DNA from: Oscillospiraceae bacterium
GTDB taxonomy: Bacteria > Bacillota > Clostridia > Oscillospirales > Ruminococcaceae
Assembly: GCA_900768995.1 (NCBI GenBank)
Contig: CAAGEZ010000030.1
Coordinates: forward strand, 1-64,000
Direction: 5' to 3'
Length of the DNA: 64,000 nt
Below, piece after piece: positions 35,468 through 44,112 of the stretch. Position numbers and translations under genes: made by a program. The notes under the pieces were generated by a model that was not told the origin of the DNA, made no database searches, and saw nothing but the letters and a program-made list of their open reading frames with translations. Position 1 is the stretch's first letter. Each line of letters starts with the position of its first letter.

Positions 35468-36142
35468 TTACTTCTCAATATCTCTGTTATTGTACTTTTC
35501 CTGCATCTGCTCATCGGACATAGCCATAAGCTCGTCAAGGAATGCCTTGAAATCGCCGTTGTTTATTTCCTTGACTCTGTCCTCAAGGTGCTGGCTCTTA
35601 GGCTGGAGATACTTTCCGTTGATTCTTCTTGCGAGCATACCGACCTGAGGGTGAGAGATGCCTGCGGGACATCTGGAAGAACATACGCCGCACATTACGC
35701 AGTCGAAGGACTCCTCAGCGCACTTCTCGAAATCGCCTCTCTGAGCGTATGCGATGTACTGCATAACGTTCAGCTTCTGAGTGCAGGCCTTAGTGCAGGC
35801 ATTGCAGCCTACGCAGGCATAAATTTCGGGATAAAGCTGCATCATAACAGCCTGAGTTGTGGGAACAGTGTTTATATCATAGATCTGCTTAACAAGGGGG
35901 AAGAAAGGCAGAGTAGCGATGTACATACCCTCCTGGACCTGAGTCTGACAAGCGAGACAGGTCTTAAGCTCCTGCTCACCCTTGATTCTGTAGATTGTTG
36001 CACAGGCACCGCAGAAACCGTTGCGGCAGCCGCAGCCTCTGATAAGCTGATATCCGGCATATTCCATTGCCTTCATGATAGTAAGGCTTGCAGGTACGCT
36101 GTACTGCTTGCCGAACAGATAAATATTTACCATATTTTCCAT
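35468..36142 (-). CDS. frdB: Fumarate reductase iron-sulfur subunit
   Basis: About 224 residues. An N-terminal [2Fe-2S] domain has cysteines 39, 44, 47 and 62 (CRNGFCGAC then C). Two [4Fe-4S] motifs follow, CVGCNACTKAC (110-120) and CVMCGVCSSRCP (148-158). There is no [3Fe-4S] pattern as in quinone-linked SdhB/FrdB. It probably passes electrons from the Hdr/Flx complex to FrdA. A GTG at 36154 would extend the frame by four residues, but it touches the AAGGAG ribosome-binding site. The ATG at 36142, 11 bases after AAGGAG, is the better start. The gene lies 19 bases after flxA. Confidence 0.9.
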   Translation of the reverse strand: MENMVNIYLFGKQYSVPASLTIMKAMEYAGYQLIRGCGCRNGFCGACATIYRIKGEQELKTCLACQTQVQEGMYIATLPFFPLVKQIYDINTVPTTQAVMMQLYPEIYACVGCNACTKACTQKLNVMQYIAYAQRGDFEKCAEESFDCVMCGVCSSRCPAGISHPQVGMLARRINGKYLQPKSQHLEDRVKEINNGDFKAFLDELMAMSDEQMQEKYNNRDIEK

Positions 36143-36161
36143 CGTGAACTTCACTCCTTAA

Positions 36162-36989
36162 TCAATATTCGTTAGGCAGCTCGTCGAGCTGGTCAAATCT
36201 GAATACAGGTCCGTCCTTGCAGACATACTTGTTGCCGATGTTGCAGCGGCCGCACTTACCGATAGCGCACTTCATACGAAGCTCCATAGTTGTGAAAACC
36301 TGAGTCTCGTTGAAGCCAAGCTCCTTAAGTCCTGCAAGAGTAAACTTTATCATAATAGGAGGACCGCACATAACAACAGTCTTGCTGATGTCGGGGTTGA
36401 GCTCCTTAACGTAGTTGGGAACGAATCCAACGTGACCGTCCCAGCCTTCCTGCTCACGGTCGATGGTGAGGTTGACTTCAATGCCGTCGTCCTTCATCCA
36501 CTCGTTGATGATCTCCTGATAGTCAACGAGGTCGTCCTTTGAACGGGAACCGTAAATGATCTGAACTGTGCCGTAATTCTCACGCTTGTCACGAACATAG
36601 TTGATAACGGAGCGGAGAGGAGCAAGACCGATACCGCCTGCGATGAAGAGGAGGTTCTTGCCCTTGAAGTCGGATTCAACGGGGAAGCCGTTGCCGTAAG
36701 GACCTCTTACGGTGATCTGCTGACCAACGTCCATCATATGGAGCCAGGAGGTAAGGCAGCCGCACTTCTTGATGGAAAATTCCATAAATTCTTCGTTTGT
36801 GGGGGAAGAGGTGATGGAGAACATACCCTCGCCCACGCCGGGGATAGAAAGCATTGCGCACTGACCGGGAATGTGTTCAAAAAGCTTTTTTCCGTCTGTG
36901 CCCACAACACGGAAGGTCTTGACGTCGGGAGTATCCTGACGGATATCAGTAACAACGCCGAGTCTGGGGATCAAAGTTTCATTCAGCAT
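36162..36989 (-). CDS. flxA: FlxA-like FAD/NAD(H)-binding oxidoreductase subunit
   Basis: A 275-residue ferredoxin-reductase-fold protein similar to FlxA, the sulfhydrogenase gamma subunit and AsrB. The FAD region includes GEGMFSITSSP, the NAD(P) domain starts FIAGGIGLAPLRS, and a C-terminal [2Fe-2S] motif reads MKCAIGKCGRCNIGNKYVC. It should be the entry point for electrons from NADH in the complex. It starts 6 bases after flxB. NADH rather than NADPH is assumed from Flx homology, not proven by sequence. Confidence 0.88.
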   Translation of the reverse strand: MLNETLIPRLGVVTDIRQDTPDVKTFRVVGTDGKKLFEHIPGQCAMLSIPGVGEGMFSITSSPTNEEFMEFSIKKCGCLTSWLHMMDVGQQITVRGPYGNGFPVESDFKGKNLLFIAGGIGLAPLRSVINYVRDKRENYGTVQIIYGSRSKDDLVDYQEIINEWMKDDGIEVNLTIDREQEGWDGHVGFVPNYVKELNPDISKTVVMCGPPIMIKFTLAGLKELGFNETQVFTTMELRMKCAIGKCGRCNIGNKYVCKDGPVFRFDQLDELPNEY

Positions 36990-36995
36990 TATTCA

Positions 36996-38015
36996 TTACT
37001 CCTCTCCGAAAGTCTTGATGACCTTGATGATATTCATAGAAATGGGGCATCTGGACAGGCAGCGTCCGCAGCCTACGCAGCCGAACTCACCATTATTGTT
37101 ATCGGGGAAATAAACCAGCTTGTGCATAAATCTCTGTCTGAAACGCTGAAGCTGAGTGTTTCTGGAGTTTGCAGCAGCCATCTTGGTGAAGTCGGAGTAC
37201 ATACAGCTGTCCCAGGTACGGTAACGCTTGATTCCGTGACCTGTGTCATAGTCCTTGATGTCGTAGCACTGGCAGGTGGGGCATACGAATGTGCAGGTTC
37301 CGCAGCCAAGGCAGGACTCGGAAAGTTTAGCCCACTTGTCGGAGTTGAATATTTCGAGAAGAGTGTTCTTTCTGAAATAATCGGTGGAAACGCCTGCAAA
37401 GGGGAGCTTTTCCATAATAGCCTTGGTCTCCTTCTGCTGAGCCTCAACAGCCTCGCTGCCGCACTCGGTAAGAAGTGACTTGACGGACTCGATGAACTTC
37501 TCGCCCTTTTCATTGTTTGCCTTGATGTAGAGAGCATCGGCAGTCAGCCAGCAGGCAGCGTCGCCCTCGGGAGCAGCAGCGTCAATTCCGAAAACATTGC
37601 AGAAGCAGTTCTCTTCGGGAGCTGTGCACGCCATTGTAACAATGGTGCCGTGTTCTCTTCTTGTAGCGTAGTAGCTGTCAACAGGGTCAACAAGGAAAAC
37701 CTTGTCAAGGATAGTGAAGCTTCTTGCGTCACAGGCACGAACGCCGAATACAACGAAGTCCTCGCTTTCCTTTCTGTTGTCGATGATCTCGATGTTCAGA
37801 CCGTTTCTGTTGAAGTCGCAGAGATTTTCGGTCTGGGGGAAGAAAAAGTCCTTTGCGCTTCTTACGGTGTTAAGAGCATTGCTGAGCTTAACGCCGTCGC
37901 TCCATTTTTTGTAGCTTGCTCTGCCGTCATTGCCGTCAACCGGCATATAAAGTGACTGAGTGGAAGCAATAGCTGCAAAGAAGTCGTTTAATTTTTCAAC
38001 GGGAAGCTTGAACAT
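36996..38015 (-). CDS. flxB: FlxB-like 4Fe-4S dicluster subunit
   Basis: A 339-residue iron-sulfur protein related to FlxB, the sulfhydrogenase beta subunit and AsrA. Two C-terminal [4Fe-4S] motifs are present: CLGCGTCTFVCPTCQC (about 236-251) and CVGCGRCLSRCP (about 315-326). The N-terminal FGVRACDARSF region is typical of this family. It relays electrons between FlxA and the next subunits. Its start codon overlaps the flxC stop by one base, which implies translational coupling. Confidence 0.87.
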   Translation of the reverse strand: MFKLPVEKLNDFFAAIASTQSLYMPVDGNDGRASYKKWSDGVKLSNALNTVRSAKDFFFPQTENLCDFNRNGLNIEIIDNRKESEDFVVFGVRACDARSFTILDKVFLVDPVDSYYATRREHGTIVTMACTAPEENCFCNVFGIDAAAPEGDAACWLTADALYIKANNEKGEKFIESVKSLLTECGSEAVEAQQKETKAIMEKLPFAGVSTDYFRKNTLLEIFNSDKWAKLSESCLGCGTCTFVCPTCQCYDIKDYDTGHGIKRYRTWDSCMYSDFTKMAAANSRNTQLQRFRQRFMHKLVYFPDNNNGEFGCVGCGRCLSRCPISMNIIKVIKTFGEE

Positions 38016-38992
38016 TATTCGTTACCCCCTCTTTTATATACGATATTAGGCTCGCAGTCGCCGAATGTGTAAGCATTGAGCGGAGCTCTTGTTTCAAGGT
38101 CGGAGCCTGCCTGATAATCGCCGTAGAACTCGTTTATATCCTTGATGTACTTGCGGTTGATGAGGTGGAGGGGAATGTTCTGAGGACATACTCTTGTGCA
38201 TTCGCCGCAGTCTGTGCATCTGCCCGCAACGTGGAAGGAGCGGATAAGATGGAACATATTCTCCTCAAAGGAATCGGTAGCGGCTCTCTGAGCAATGCCC
38301 GAATTGGGGTTATCGAATACGCAGTTCTCGCAGGAACAAGCGGGACATACGTTACGGCACGCATTGCAGCGGATACACTTGGAAAGCTCGCCTCTCCAGA
38401 ACTCGTATCTCTCGTCAGCAGTCATCATTTCAAGCTTTTCAACAAGCTCAAAACGAGCGCCGTCGTTGTTTACCTCGCCGTCCTCGCCGATGATCTCGTC
38501 AAAGATAACGTGCTTCTTGCTCTTGCAGGTCCTGCACTTATCGCCGAGAGTCTCGGACTTGGGCATAGTCTTGTCACCGTAGAGAGTGTGGATAGTAACG
38601 GTCTCACCGTCGCTCTCCATACCTGTGATTCCCTTGACGCCCTTGGACTTTACAGTGTCAGCGTCAACCTTGCCTGTGCAGGGAACAGCGATGATATATA
38701 CGTTTTCACGGATAATTCTGTGCTCCTTGAGAAGCTGGTTAAAGCTGTATGTATCGCAGGGCTTCAGGAATACAAGGAGCTTGCCCTCCTTGCGGGATTC
38801 CTTGATGATGTACTTGGAAAGATTGGGCGCACAGAAATCATTGTAGATGAAATCTGCGTCCAGCTCCTCGGCTGATGTGAAAACAGCAGGAGTTGTATCG
38901 TAAGCGAATTCGCCTGATTTCCAGCCGACAACACGGTTTACAGTACCGTCAGCCAGAAGCTCCTTGGCACGCTTGATCACTGCTTCTTGCAT
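38015..38992 (-). CDS. flxC: FlxC-like iron-sulfur subunit
   Basis: A 325-residue protein with two C-terminal cysteine clusters, CIRCNACRNVCPACSC (about 206-221) and CTDCGECTRVCP (about 260-271), plus a CRTCKSKKH pair near residue 153. The N-terminal part (FLKPCDTYSFNQLL) resembles the FrhB/F420-hydrogenase beta-subunit and FlxC families, which carry additional redox centres. It overlaps flxD by 16 bases. Its exact place in the electron chain is inferred from the FlxABCD arrangement. Confidence 0.85.
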   Translation of the reverse strand: MQEAVIKRAKELLADGTVNRVVGWKSGEFAYDTTPAVFTSAEELDADFIYNDFCAPNLSKYIIKESRKEGKLLVFLKPCDTYSFNQLLKEHRIIRENVYIIAVPCTGKVDADTVKSKGVKGITGMESDGETVTIHTLYGDKTMPKSETLGDKCRTCKSKKHVIFDEIIGEDGEVNNDGARFELVEKLEMMTADERYEFWRGELSKCIRCNACRNVCPACSCENCVFDNPNSGIAQRAATDSFEENMFHLIRSFHVAGRCTDCGECTRVCPQNIPLHLINRKYIKDINEFYGDYQAGSDLETRAPLNAYTFGDCEPNIVYKRGGNE

Positions 38993-39423
38993 CTCAGATC
39001 CTCCAATCTCTTGTTCTCGCCGAGCTTGGTAACGGTCTCAACGAACTCGTTCATAGTAGCGGCAAATTTAGCACCCTCGGCAGCGGAGACCCATTCAACT
39101 CTTGTTCTCTCTCTTTCGATGCCCATAAAGTCCAGCATAGAGAAGAGGAGAGTCATACGTCTTCTTGCGAAGTAGTTGCCCGATGTGTAGTGGCAGTCGC
39201 CGGGGTGGCAGCCGCACATAATAACGCCGTCAGCACCTCTCTGGAAGGCACGGAGGATAAACATAGGGTTAACACGGCAGGAGCAGGGTACTCTGATTAT
39301 CTTAACGTCTGCGGGATAATTAAGTCTGTTGGTTCCTGCGAGGTCAGCGCCTGCGTAGGAACACCAGTTGCAGCAGAATGCAACGATCTTGGGTCTGAAT
39401 TCCTTGTTTTCGTTTACTTGCAT
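38977..39423 (-). CDS. flxD: FlxD / MvhD-type electron-transfer subunit
   Basis: A 148-residue MvhD-family protein that in methanogens and sulfate reducers links a donor module to HdrA. The [2Fe-2S]-binding pattern is visible in FCCNWCSYAGAD, PCSCRVNP and CGCHPGDCHY. It overlaps hdrA by 10 bases and flxC by 16, exactly at the interface between the Hdr and Flx gene sets. This matches its expected role as physical bridge between them. Confidence 0.93.
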   Translation of the reverse strand: MQVNENKEFRPKIVAFCCNWCSYAGADLAGTNRLNYPADVKIIRVPCSCRVNPMFILRAFQRGADGVIMCGCHPGDCHYTSGNYFARRRMTLLFSMLDFMGIERERTRVEWVSAAEGAKFAATMNEFVETVTKLGENKRLEDLRCKKQ

Positions 39424-41426
39424 ATTGCATCTACCTCCGCCATAATCTGTTTATTGGAGAAGCCCTTCAGATCCATTGCGCCCGAAGGACAAGCAACTGT
39501 ACAAGCTCCGCAGCCCTGACAAACAGCTTCGTTAACGGAAGCAACACGGCGGATAGCCACAGTTCTGTCAGGCTGTCTGAATTCCTTGTCGGAATAGGTG
39601 ATAGCACCGTAGGGGCAAACCTTTTCACAGGAGGAGCAGCCGTTGCACATAAGCTCATCGGAATGAGCGACACAGGGATTACCTGTGAGCTTGTCCTTGG
39701 CGAGAAGACCGATGACCTTAGCGGCAGCGGCACTTGCCTGAGAAACAGTCTCGGGGATATCCTTGGGTCCCTGGCATACGCCTGAGAGGAATACGCCTGC
39801 TGTGGGGCTCTCAACGGGACGAAGCTTTGCGTGAGCCTCGGTGAAGAAGTCATTTGTGTCCATACTTGCTCTGAGCATTGTAGCAACGGAACGTGCAGTC
39901 TTGTCAGGCTCGATAGCCGTAGCAAGAACAACGAGATCCGCATTGATATGGAGCTGCTTGTTGGCGATAAGGTCGGAAGCCTGAACGGAAAGATCACCGT
40001 TGGGCAGGGGAGCTACCTTGCCGACCATACCCTTGATGTAGTGAACGCCGTACTGTTCAACGGCTCTGCGGTAGAACTCATCGAAAAGCTTACCGGGAGT
40101 ACGTACATCAATATAGAATACGTAAACGTTGGTGTCAGGATACTTTTCTCTGATAAGCATTGCGTGCTTAGCAGTGTACATACAGCAGATCTTGGAGCAG
40201 TAGGGCTTTCCGCAGCCGTCGTCGGATCTGGAGCCTACGCACTGAACGAACACGATCGTCTTGGGGTGAGCCTTGGGATCGTCCTGCTTGTCGAGGTAGG
40301 AGGGTCTTACGAGAGTACCGCTGGAAGGACCTGCGGCGTTCATAAGTCTCTCAAGCTCGAGAGAGGTGATAACGTCCTTGCTCTGAGAATATGCAAATTC
40401 ATCGTACTTGTCGATCTTGATGGGGTTGTAGCCGGTAGCCGCAACGATTGCACCGTACTTTTCCTCAATGATCTCGTCCTGCTGCTTGTAGTCGATAGCG
40501 CCTGCGGAGCAGACCTTGGAGCAGACACCGCACTTGCCTGTTTTGAGCATTGTGCAGTAATCGGCATCGATTGTAGCTACCTTGGGAACAGCCTGAGCAA
40601 AGGGAATGTAGATAGCACGTCTTGTGTTGAGACCGAGGTTGAACTCGTTGGGAACCTTCTTCTGAGGACACTTTTCAGTACATACGCCGCAGCCTGTGCA
40701 CTTGGTGGTGTCAACATAACGGGCCTTTTTCCTGATCTTTGCGGTGAAGTTGCCCACGAAGCCGTTAACTTCCTCGACCTCGCTGTAAGCATAAATATGT
40801 ATCTTCTCATTCTGAGCGCAGTCAACCATTTTAGGTGTGAGGATACAGGAAGCACAGTCGAGTGTGGGGAAGGTCTTGTCTATCTGGGTCATCTTGCCGC
40901 CGATAGTGGGCTGCTTTTCAACGATATCTACCTCGAAGCCTGCCTCAGCGATATCAAGAGCAGTCTGCATACCCGCAATACCGCCGCCGATAACGAGAGC
41001 ACGCTTTGTTACAGGGCTTTCGCCTGCGATAAGAGGTGCATTGAGCTGAACCTTGGCAACAGCAGTTCTTGCAAGAATGACAGCCTTTTCTGTTGCGGAC
41101 ATAATGTCCTTGTGAATCCAGGAGCACTGCTCACGGATATTTGCGATCTCAACCATATAGGGGTTGATGCCCGCCTTTGCAGCAGCCTTTCTGAAGGTTG
41201 CCTCGTGCATACGGGGGGAACAGGAGCAGACAACAACGCCTGTGAGCTTCTGCTCATTGATAGCGTCCTGGATCATAGTCTGACCGCCCTCGGAGCACAT
41301 ATACTGATAATCCACGGAGAAAACTACGCCGGGCTCCTGCTTCATAGCCTCTGCAACAGCCTTGACATCAACAGTAGCTGCAATGTTTGTACCGCAGTGG
41401 CATACAAATACGCCTATTCTATGCAT
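39414..41426 (-). CDS. hdrA: Heterodisulfide reductase subunit A-like bifurcating flavoprotein
   Basis: A 670-residue full-length HdrA. The N-terminal domain (FVCHCGTNI, about 1-130) is followed by a thioredoxin-reductase-like FAD domain (VIGGGIAGMQTALDIA, from about 145). An inserted cysteine-rich segment (CTGCGVCTEKCP at 243-254 and a further CGVCSKVC) is present. Two C-terminal [4Fe-4S] motifs, CNGCSSCEKVCP (from 594) and CQGCGACTVACP (from 636), complete it. In methanogens the HdrA FAD splits electron pairs between a high-potential acceptor and ferredoxin. By homology it is the bifurcation centre here. It is encoded between hdrC and flxD in a tight operon. Confidence 0.94.
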   Translation of the reverse strand: MHRIGVFVCHCGTNIAATVDVKAVAEAMKQEPGVVFSVDYQYMCSEGGQTMIQDAINEQKLTGVVVCSCSPRMHEATFRKAAAKAGINPYMVEIANIREQCSWIHKDIMSATEKAVILARTAVAKVQLNAPLIAGESPVTKRALVIGGGIAGMQTALDIAEAGFEVDIVEKQPTIGGKMTQIDKTFPTLDCASCILTPKMVDCAQNEKIHIYAYSEVEEVNGFVGNFTAKIRKKARYVDTTKCTGCGVCTEKCPQKKVPNEFNLGLNTRRAIYIPFAQAVPKVATIDADYCTMLKTGKCGVCSKVCSAGAIDYKQQDEIIEEKYGAIVAATGYNPIKIDKYDEFAYSQSKDVITSLELERLMNAAGPSSGTLVRPSYLDKQDDPKAHPKTIVFVQCVGSRSDDGCGKPYCSKICCMYTAKHAMLIREKYPDTNVYVFYIDVRTPGKLFDEFYRRAVEQYGVHYIKGMVGKVAPLPNGDLSVQASDLIANKQLHINADLVVLATAIEPDKTARSVATMLRASMDTNDFFTEAHAKLRPVESPTAGVFLSGVCQGPKDIPETVSQASAAAAKVIGLLAKDKLTGNPCVAHSDELMCNGCSSCEKVCPYGAITYSDKEFRQPDRTVAIRRVASVNEAVCQGCGACTVACPSGAMDLKGFSNKQIMAEVDAICK

Positions 41427-41441
41427 TGATCTTTCTCCTCC

Positions 41442-41819
41442 TTACTTACTGTATTTACGGAATGCGCTGACGAGAAGCTGCTGAGGAGTTTCATCGTCAA
41501 TAAGCTCGGGAACTGCTTCAGCCTTAAGGTGATTGTTGCCCTTCTGTCTGATAGCTGCAAGTCTTACAGCTTCAACGACCTTAGCAGGCTCAACACCTCT
41601 TGGACATCTTTCGACACAGGCAAAGCAGGAAAGGCACTTGTAAAGAGACTCACTCTTAAGAAGAGGCTCAATGTCTCCCGACTCTACCATATAAACAAAC
41701 TGGTGAGGATGATATTCCATCTCATCATAGGAAGGACAGGTGCCGGAGCATTTGCCGCAGCGCATACACTTGCGGACGTTGACGCCGCTTATGCGGAGAA
41801 TTTCTTCTTTTTTATCCAT
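41442..41819 (-). CDS. hdrC: Heterodisulfide reductase subunit C-like protein
   Basis: A 125-residue iron-sulfur protein with two [4Fe-4S] motifs, CMRCGKCSGTCP (18-29) and CLSCFACVERCP (62-73). This is the HdrC layout, which carries electrons between HdrA and HdrB. It starts 12 bases after hdrB and ends 15 bases before hdrA, so all three Hdr subunits are made from one transcript. Confidence 0.92.
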   Translation of the reverse strand: MDKKEEILRISGVNVRKCMRCGKCSGTCPSYDEMEYHPHQFVYMVESGDIEPLLKSESLYKCLSCFACVERCPRGVEPAKVVEAVRLAAIRQKGNNHLKAEAVPELIDDETPQQLLVSAFRKYSK

Positions 41820-41831
41820 CTTCCTGCCTCC

Positions 41832-42614
41832 TTAGTTTTCTTTCACGCCGAGAGCCTCAGCGAGAAGCTCGGTGAAGTAGTAAACGGGAACGCTGCTGTC
41901 GTTCTTCTTAAGGTTGTACATACAAAGAGGACAGGCAGTTACCATCATTTCAGCCTCGAAGCCCGAAGCACTTGATGCAACTGCATTTCTTCTCTTTGCA
42001 GCAGCGTCCTTGTCCTCGAGGGCAAGGTAGCCGCCGCAGCATTCGTTTCTCATAGGATAGATAACGGGCTCAGCGCCGATAGCACGGATAAAGTCCTCCA
42101 TTATCTTGGGGTTTTCGGGGTCGTCCATCTGCATAACCTTGCCGGGACGGAGGAGCAGGCAGCCGTAGTAAGCGCCGATCTTCTTGCCTGTAAGGGGATT
42201 TACGACCTTTTCCTTAAGCTTGTCAAAGCCTACAACATCACGGAGAACTTCAAGGTAGTGGATAACCTTTGTCTCGCCGTGATATTCTTCGTCAAGCTTC
42301 AGGTAGTTGTTGGCTCTGGTGCAGATGTCCTCGTCAGTGGCCATATCGTTGTTGACCTGCTTGAGGACATTGTGACAGGCAGAGCAGAGAGTTACAAGGT
42401 CTCTGCCGTGTGCCTTGGCGTCAGCAAGGGCTCTTACCGAGGAAAGCTTTGTAGCGATCTCGTCCTTTGCCATCGGATAAACGCCGCCGCAGCACTGCCA
42501 GTTTTCGATTTCCTCAAGCGTAAAGCCTAACGCCTGTGCGGAAAGACGGGCATATCTGTCAAGGTCCTGAGCCTTGTTTTTCAGAGTGCAGCCCGGATAG
42601 TAACTGTAAATCAT
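41832..42614 (-). CDS. hdrB: Heterodisulfide reductase subunit B-like protein
   Basis: A 260-residue protein with two complete CCG domains: YPGCTLKN/WQCCGG/LCSACHN (Cys at 9, 41-42, 77 and 80) and YYGCLLL/NECCGG/TACPLC in the second half. In HdrB these bind two non-cubane [4Fe-4S] clusters that reduce a disulfide. Methanogen heterodisulfide (CoM-S-S-CoB) is not expected here. Either another disulfide carrier or direct transfer to FrdB is needed. It follows fumC by 21 bases, with GAAAGGAT before its ATG. Confidence 0.92.
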   Translation of the reverse strand: MIYSYYPGCTLKNKAQDLDRYARLSAQALGFTLEEIENWQCCGGVYPMAKDEIATKLSSVRALADAKAHGRDLVTLCSACHNVLKQVNNDMATDEDICTRANNYLKLDEEYHGETKVIHYLEVLRDVVGFDKLKEKVVNPLTGKKIGAYYGCLLLRPGKVMQMDDPENPKIMEDFIRAIGAEPVIYPMRNECCGGYLALEDKDAAAKRRNAVASSASGFEAEMMVTACPLCMYNLKKNDSSVPVYYFTELLAEALGVKEN

Positions 42615-42635
42615 AGCTTTTATCCTTTCGTTAAT

Positions 42636-44012
42636 TTATATCATCTGCTCGGGGTGGAACACCTCGTCAAATTTTTCAGCTGTGAGGAAACCAAGCTCTA
42701 CGCAGGCTTCCTTGAGGGAAATGTTGTCCTTGAATGCCTTCTTAGCGGTCTTAGCGGCATTCTCATAACCGATGTAGGGGTTAAGAGCTGTAACGAGCAT
42801 AAGGGAGTTGTGAAGATTGTGGTGCATCTTCTCCTTGTTAGCCTTGATGCCGACAGCGCAGTTCTTGTTGAAGGAAGTGATTGACTCAGCAAGAAGTCTT
42901 GCGGACTGGAGGAAGTTGTATGCGCATACGGGCATAAATACGTTGAGCTCAAAGTTGCCCTGGCTTGCAGCCATACCTACAGCAACATCATTACCCATTA
43001 CCTGAACTGCAACCATTGTGACCTGCTCGCACTGAGTAGGATTTACCTTGCCGGGCATAATGGAAGAACCGGGCTCATTTTCGGGAATGGTTATCTCGCC
43101 GAGACCGTCTCTGGGTCCGCTGGCAAGCCATCTTACGTCATTGGCGATCTTCATCATATCAGCAGCGAGAGCCTTAAGTGCGCCGTGAGCGAAAACGATC
43201 TCGTCCTTGCTGGTAAGAGCGTGGAATTTGTTGGGAGCAGTCCTGAAATCCTTGCCTGTAAGCTCGGAAACAGCCTCTGCTACCTTAACGTCAAAGCCCT
43301 TGGGAGTGTTAAGACCCGTACCAACGGCAGTGCCGCCGAGAGCAAGCTCTTTAAGCTCGGGGAGAGCGATCTCAAGGAGCTTCTTGTCCTTTTCAAGAGA
43401 GGAACGCCAGCCGCTTATCTCCTGGGAGAATGCGATAGGTGTAGCGTCCTGAAGATGAGTTCTTCCGCTCTTTACAATGCCCTGATGCTCTTCCTCAAGG
43501 CGCTTGAAAGTAGCGATAAGCTCGTCAACAGCGGGAATGACCTTGTCCTCAATGGCAATAACAGCGGAAATGTGCATTGCTGTGGGGAAGGTATCGTTGG
43601 AGGACTGGCTCATATTGATGTCATCGTTGGGGTGAAGAAGCTTGCTTCCTGCAATTTCGTTGCCTCTGTTTGCGATGACTTCGTTAGCGTTCATATTGGA
43701 CTGAGTTCCGCTTCCTGTCTGCCATACAACGAGAGGAAAGTGATCGTTGAGGCTTCCGCTGATGACCTCGTCGCAGGCCTTGGAAATAGCTGCAAGCTTT
43801 TCATCAGTCATCTTTTCGGGCTTAAGGGAATGGTTTGCCATAGCAGCAGCCTTTTTAAGGTAACCGAAAGCCTTGGTGATCTCTCTGGGCATAGTCTCGA
43901 TACCTACGCCGATGAGGAAGTTCTCGTGGCTTCTTTCGGTCTGAGCTGCCCAGTACTTGTCGGCAGGGACCTTGACTTCGCCCATAGAATCGTGTTCAAT
44001 ACGGTATTCCAT
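42636..44012 (-). CDS. fumC: Class II fumarate hydratase
   Basis: A 458-residue iron-independent fumarase interconverting malate and fumarate. The superfamily signature GSSIMPGKVNPT is complete, as are TGSGTQSNMNANEV and SGRTHLQDATPI. In this operon it should run malate to fumarate for reduction to succinate. Its ATG has AAAGGAG at good spacing. Gaps are 100 bases to the upstream mdh gene, filled by a strong hairpin, and 21 bases to hdrB. Confidence 0.97.
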   Translation of the reverse strand: MEYRIEHDSMGEVKVPADKYWAAQTERSHENFLIGVGIETMPREITKAFGYLKKAAAMANHSLKPEKMTDEKLAAISKACDEVISGSLNDHFPLVVWQTGSGTQSNMNANEVIANRGNEIAGSKLLHPNDDINMSQSSNDTFPTAMHISAVIAIEDKVIPAVDELIATFKRLEEEHQGIVKSGRTHLQDATPIAFSQEISGWRSSLEKDKKLLEIALPELKELALGGTAVGTGLNTPKGFDVKVAEAVSELTGKDFRTAPNKFHALTSKDEIVFAHGALKALAADMMKIANDVRWLASGPRDGLGEITIPENEPGSSIMPGKVNPTQCEQVTMVAVQVMGNDVAVGMAASQGNFELNVFMPVCAYNFLQSARLLAESITSFNKNCAVGIKANKEKMHHNLHNSLMLVTALNPYIGYENAAKTAKKAFKDNISLKEACVELGFLTAEKFDEVFHPEQMI

Positions 44013-44060
44013 TGGTTATGTACTCCTTTATGTAAAGATTGATTTTAAACATATCCATAC

Positions 44061-44107
44061 ATAACTTATGGCGGCAGTTATATGCAGACTGCCGCCTGTT
44101 AAGTTAT
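44061..44107 (-). other. Intercistronic hairpin between mdh and fumC
   Basis: A 9-bp GC-rich stem (GGCGGCAGT / ACTGCCGCC, 44070-44078 with 44088-44096) is extended by an outer 8-bp pair (ATAACTTA / TAAGTTAT, with 44061-44068 and 44100-44107). There is no T-run on the minus strand. It could be an mRNA-processing or stability element that sets different levels of mdh and downstream genes, or a partial terminator. Confidence 0.6.
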
Positions 44108-44112
44108 AGGTC

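Noticed and set aside
36143..36154. Upstream GTG start for the frdB iron-sulfur subunit
   Set aside because: The GTG directly abuts the AAGGAG ribosome-binding sequence, leaving no spacing. The ATG at 36142 has 11 bases.
39831..41429. A 532-codon open frame antisense to hdrA
   Set aside because: Same reason: hdrA is certain from its cysteine motifs. The antisense product has no family features and no ribosome-binding site of its own.
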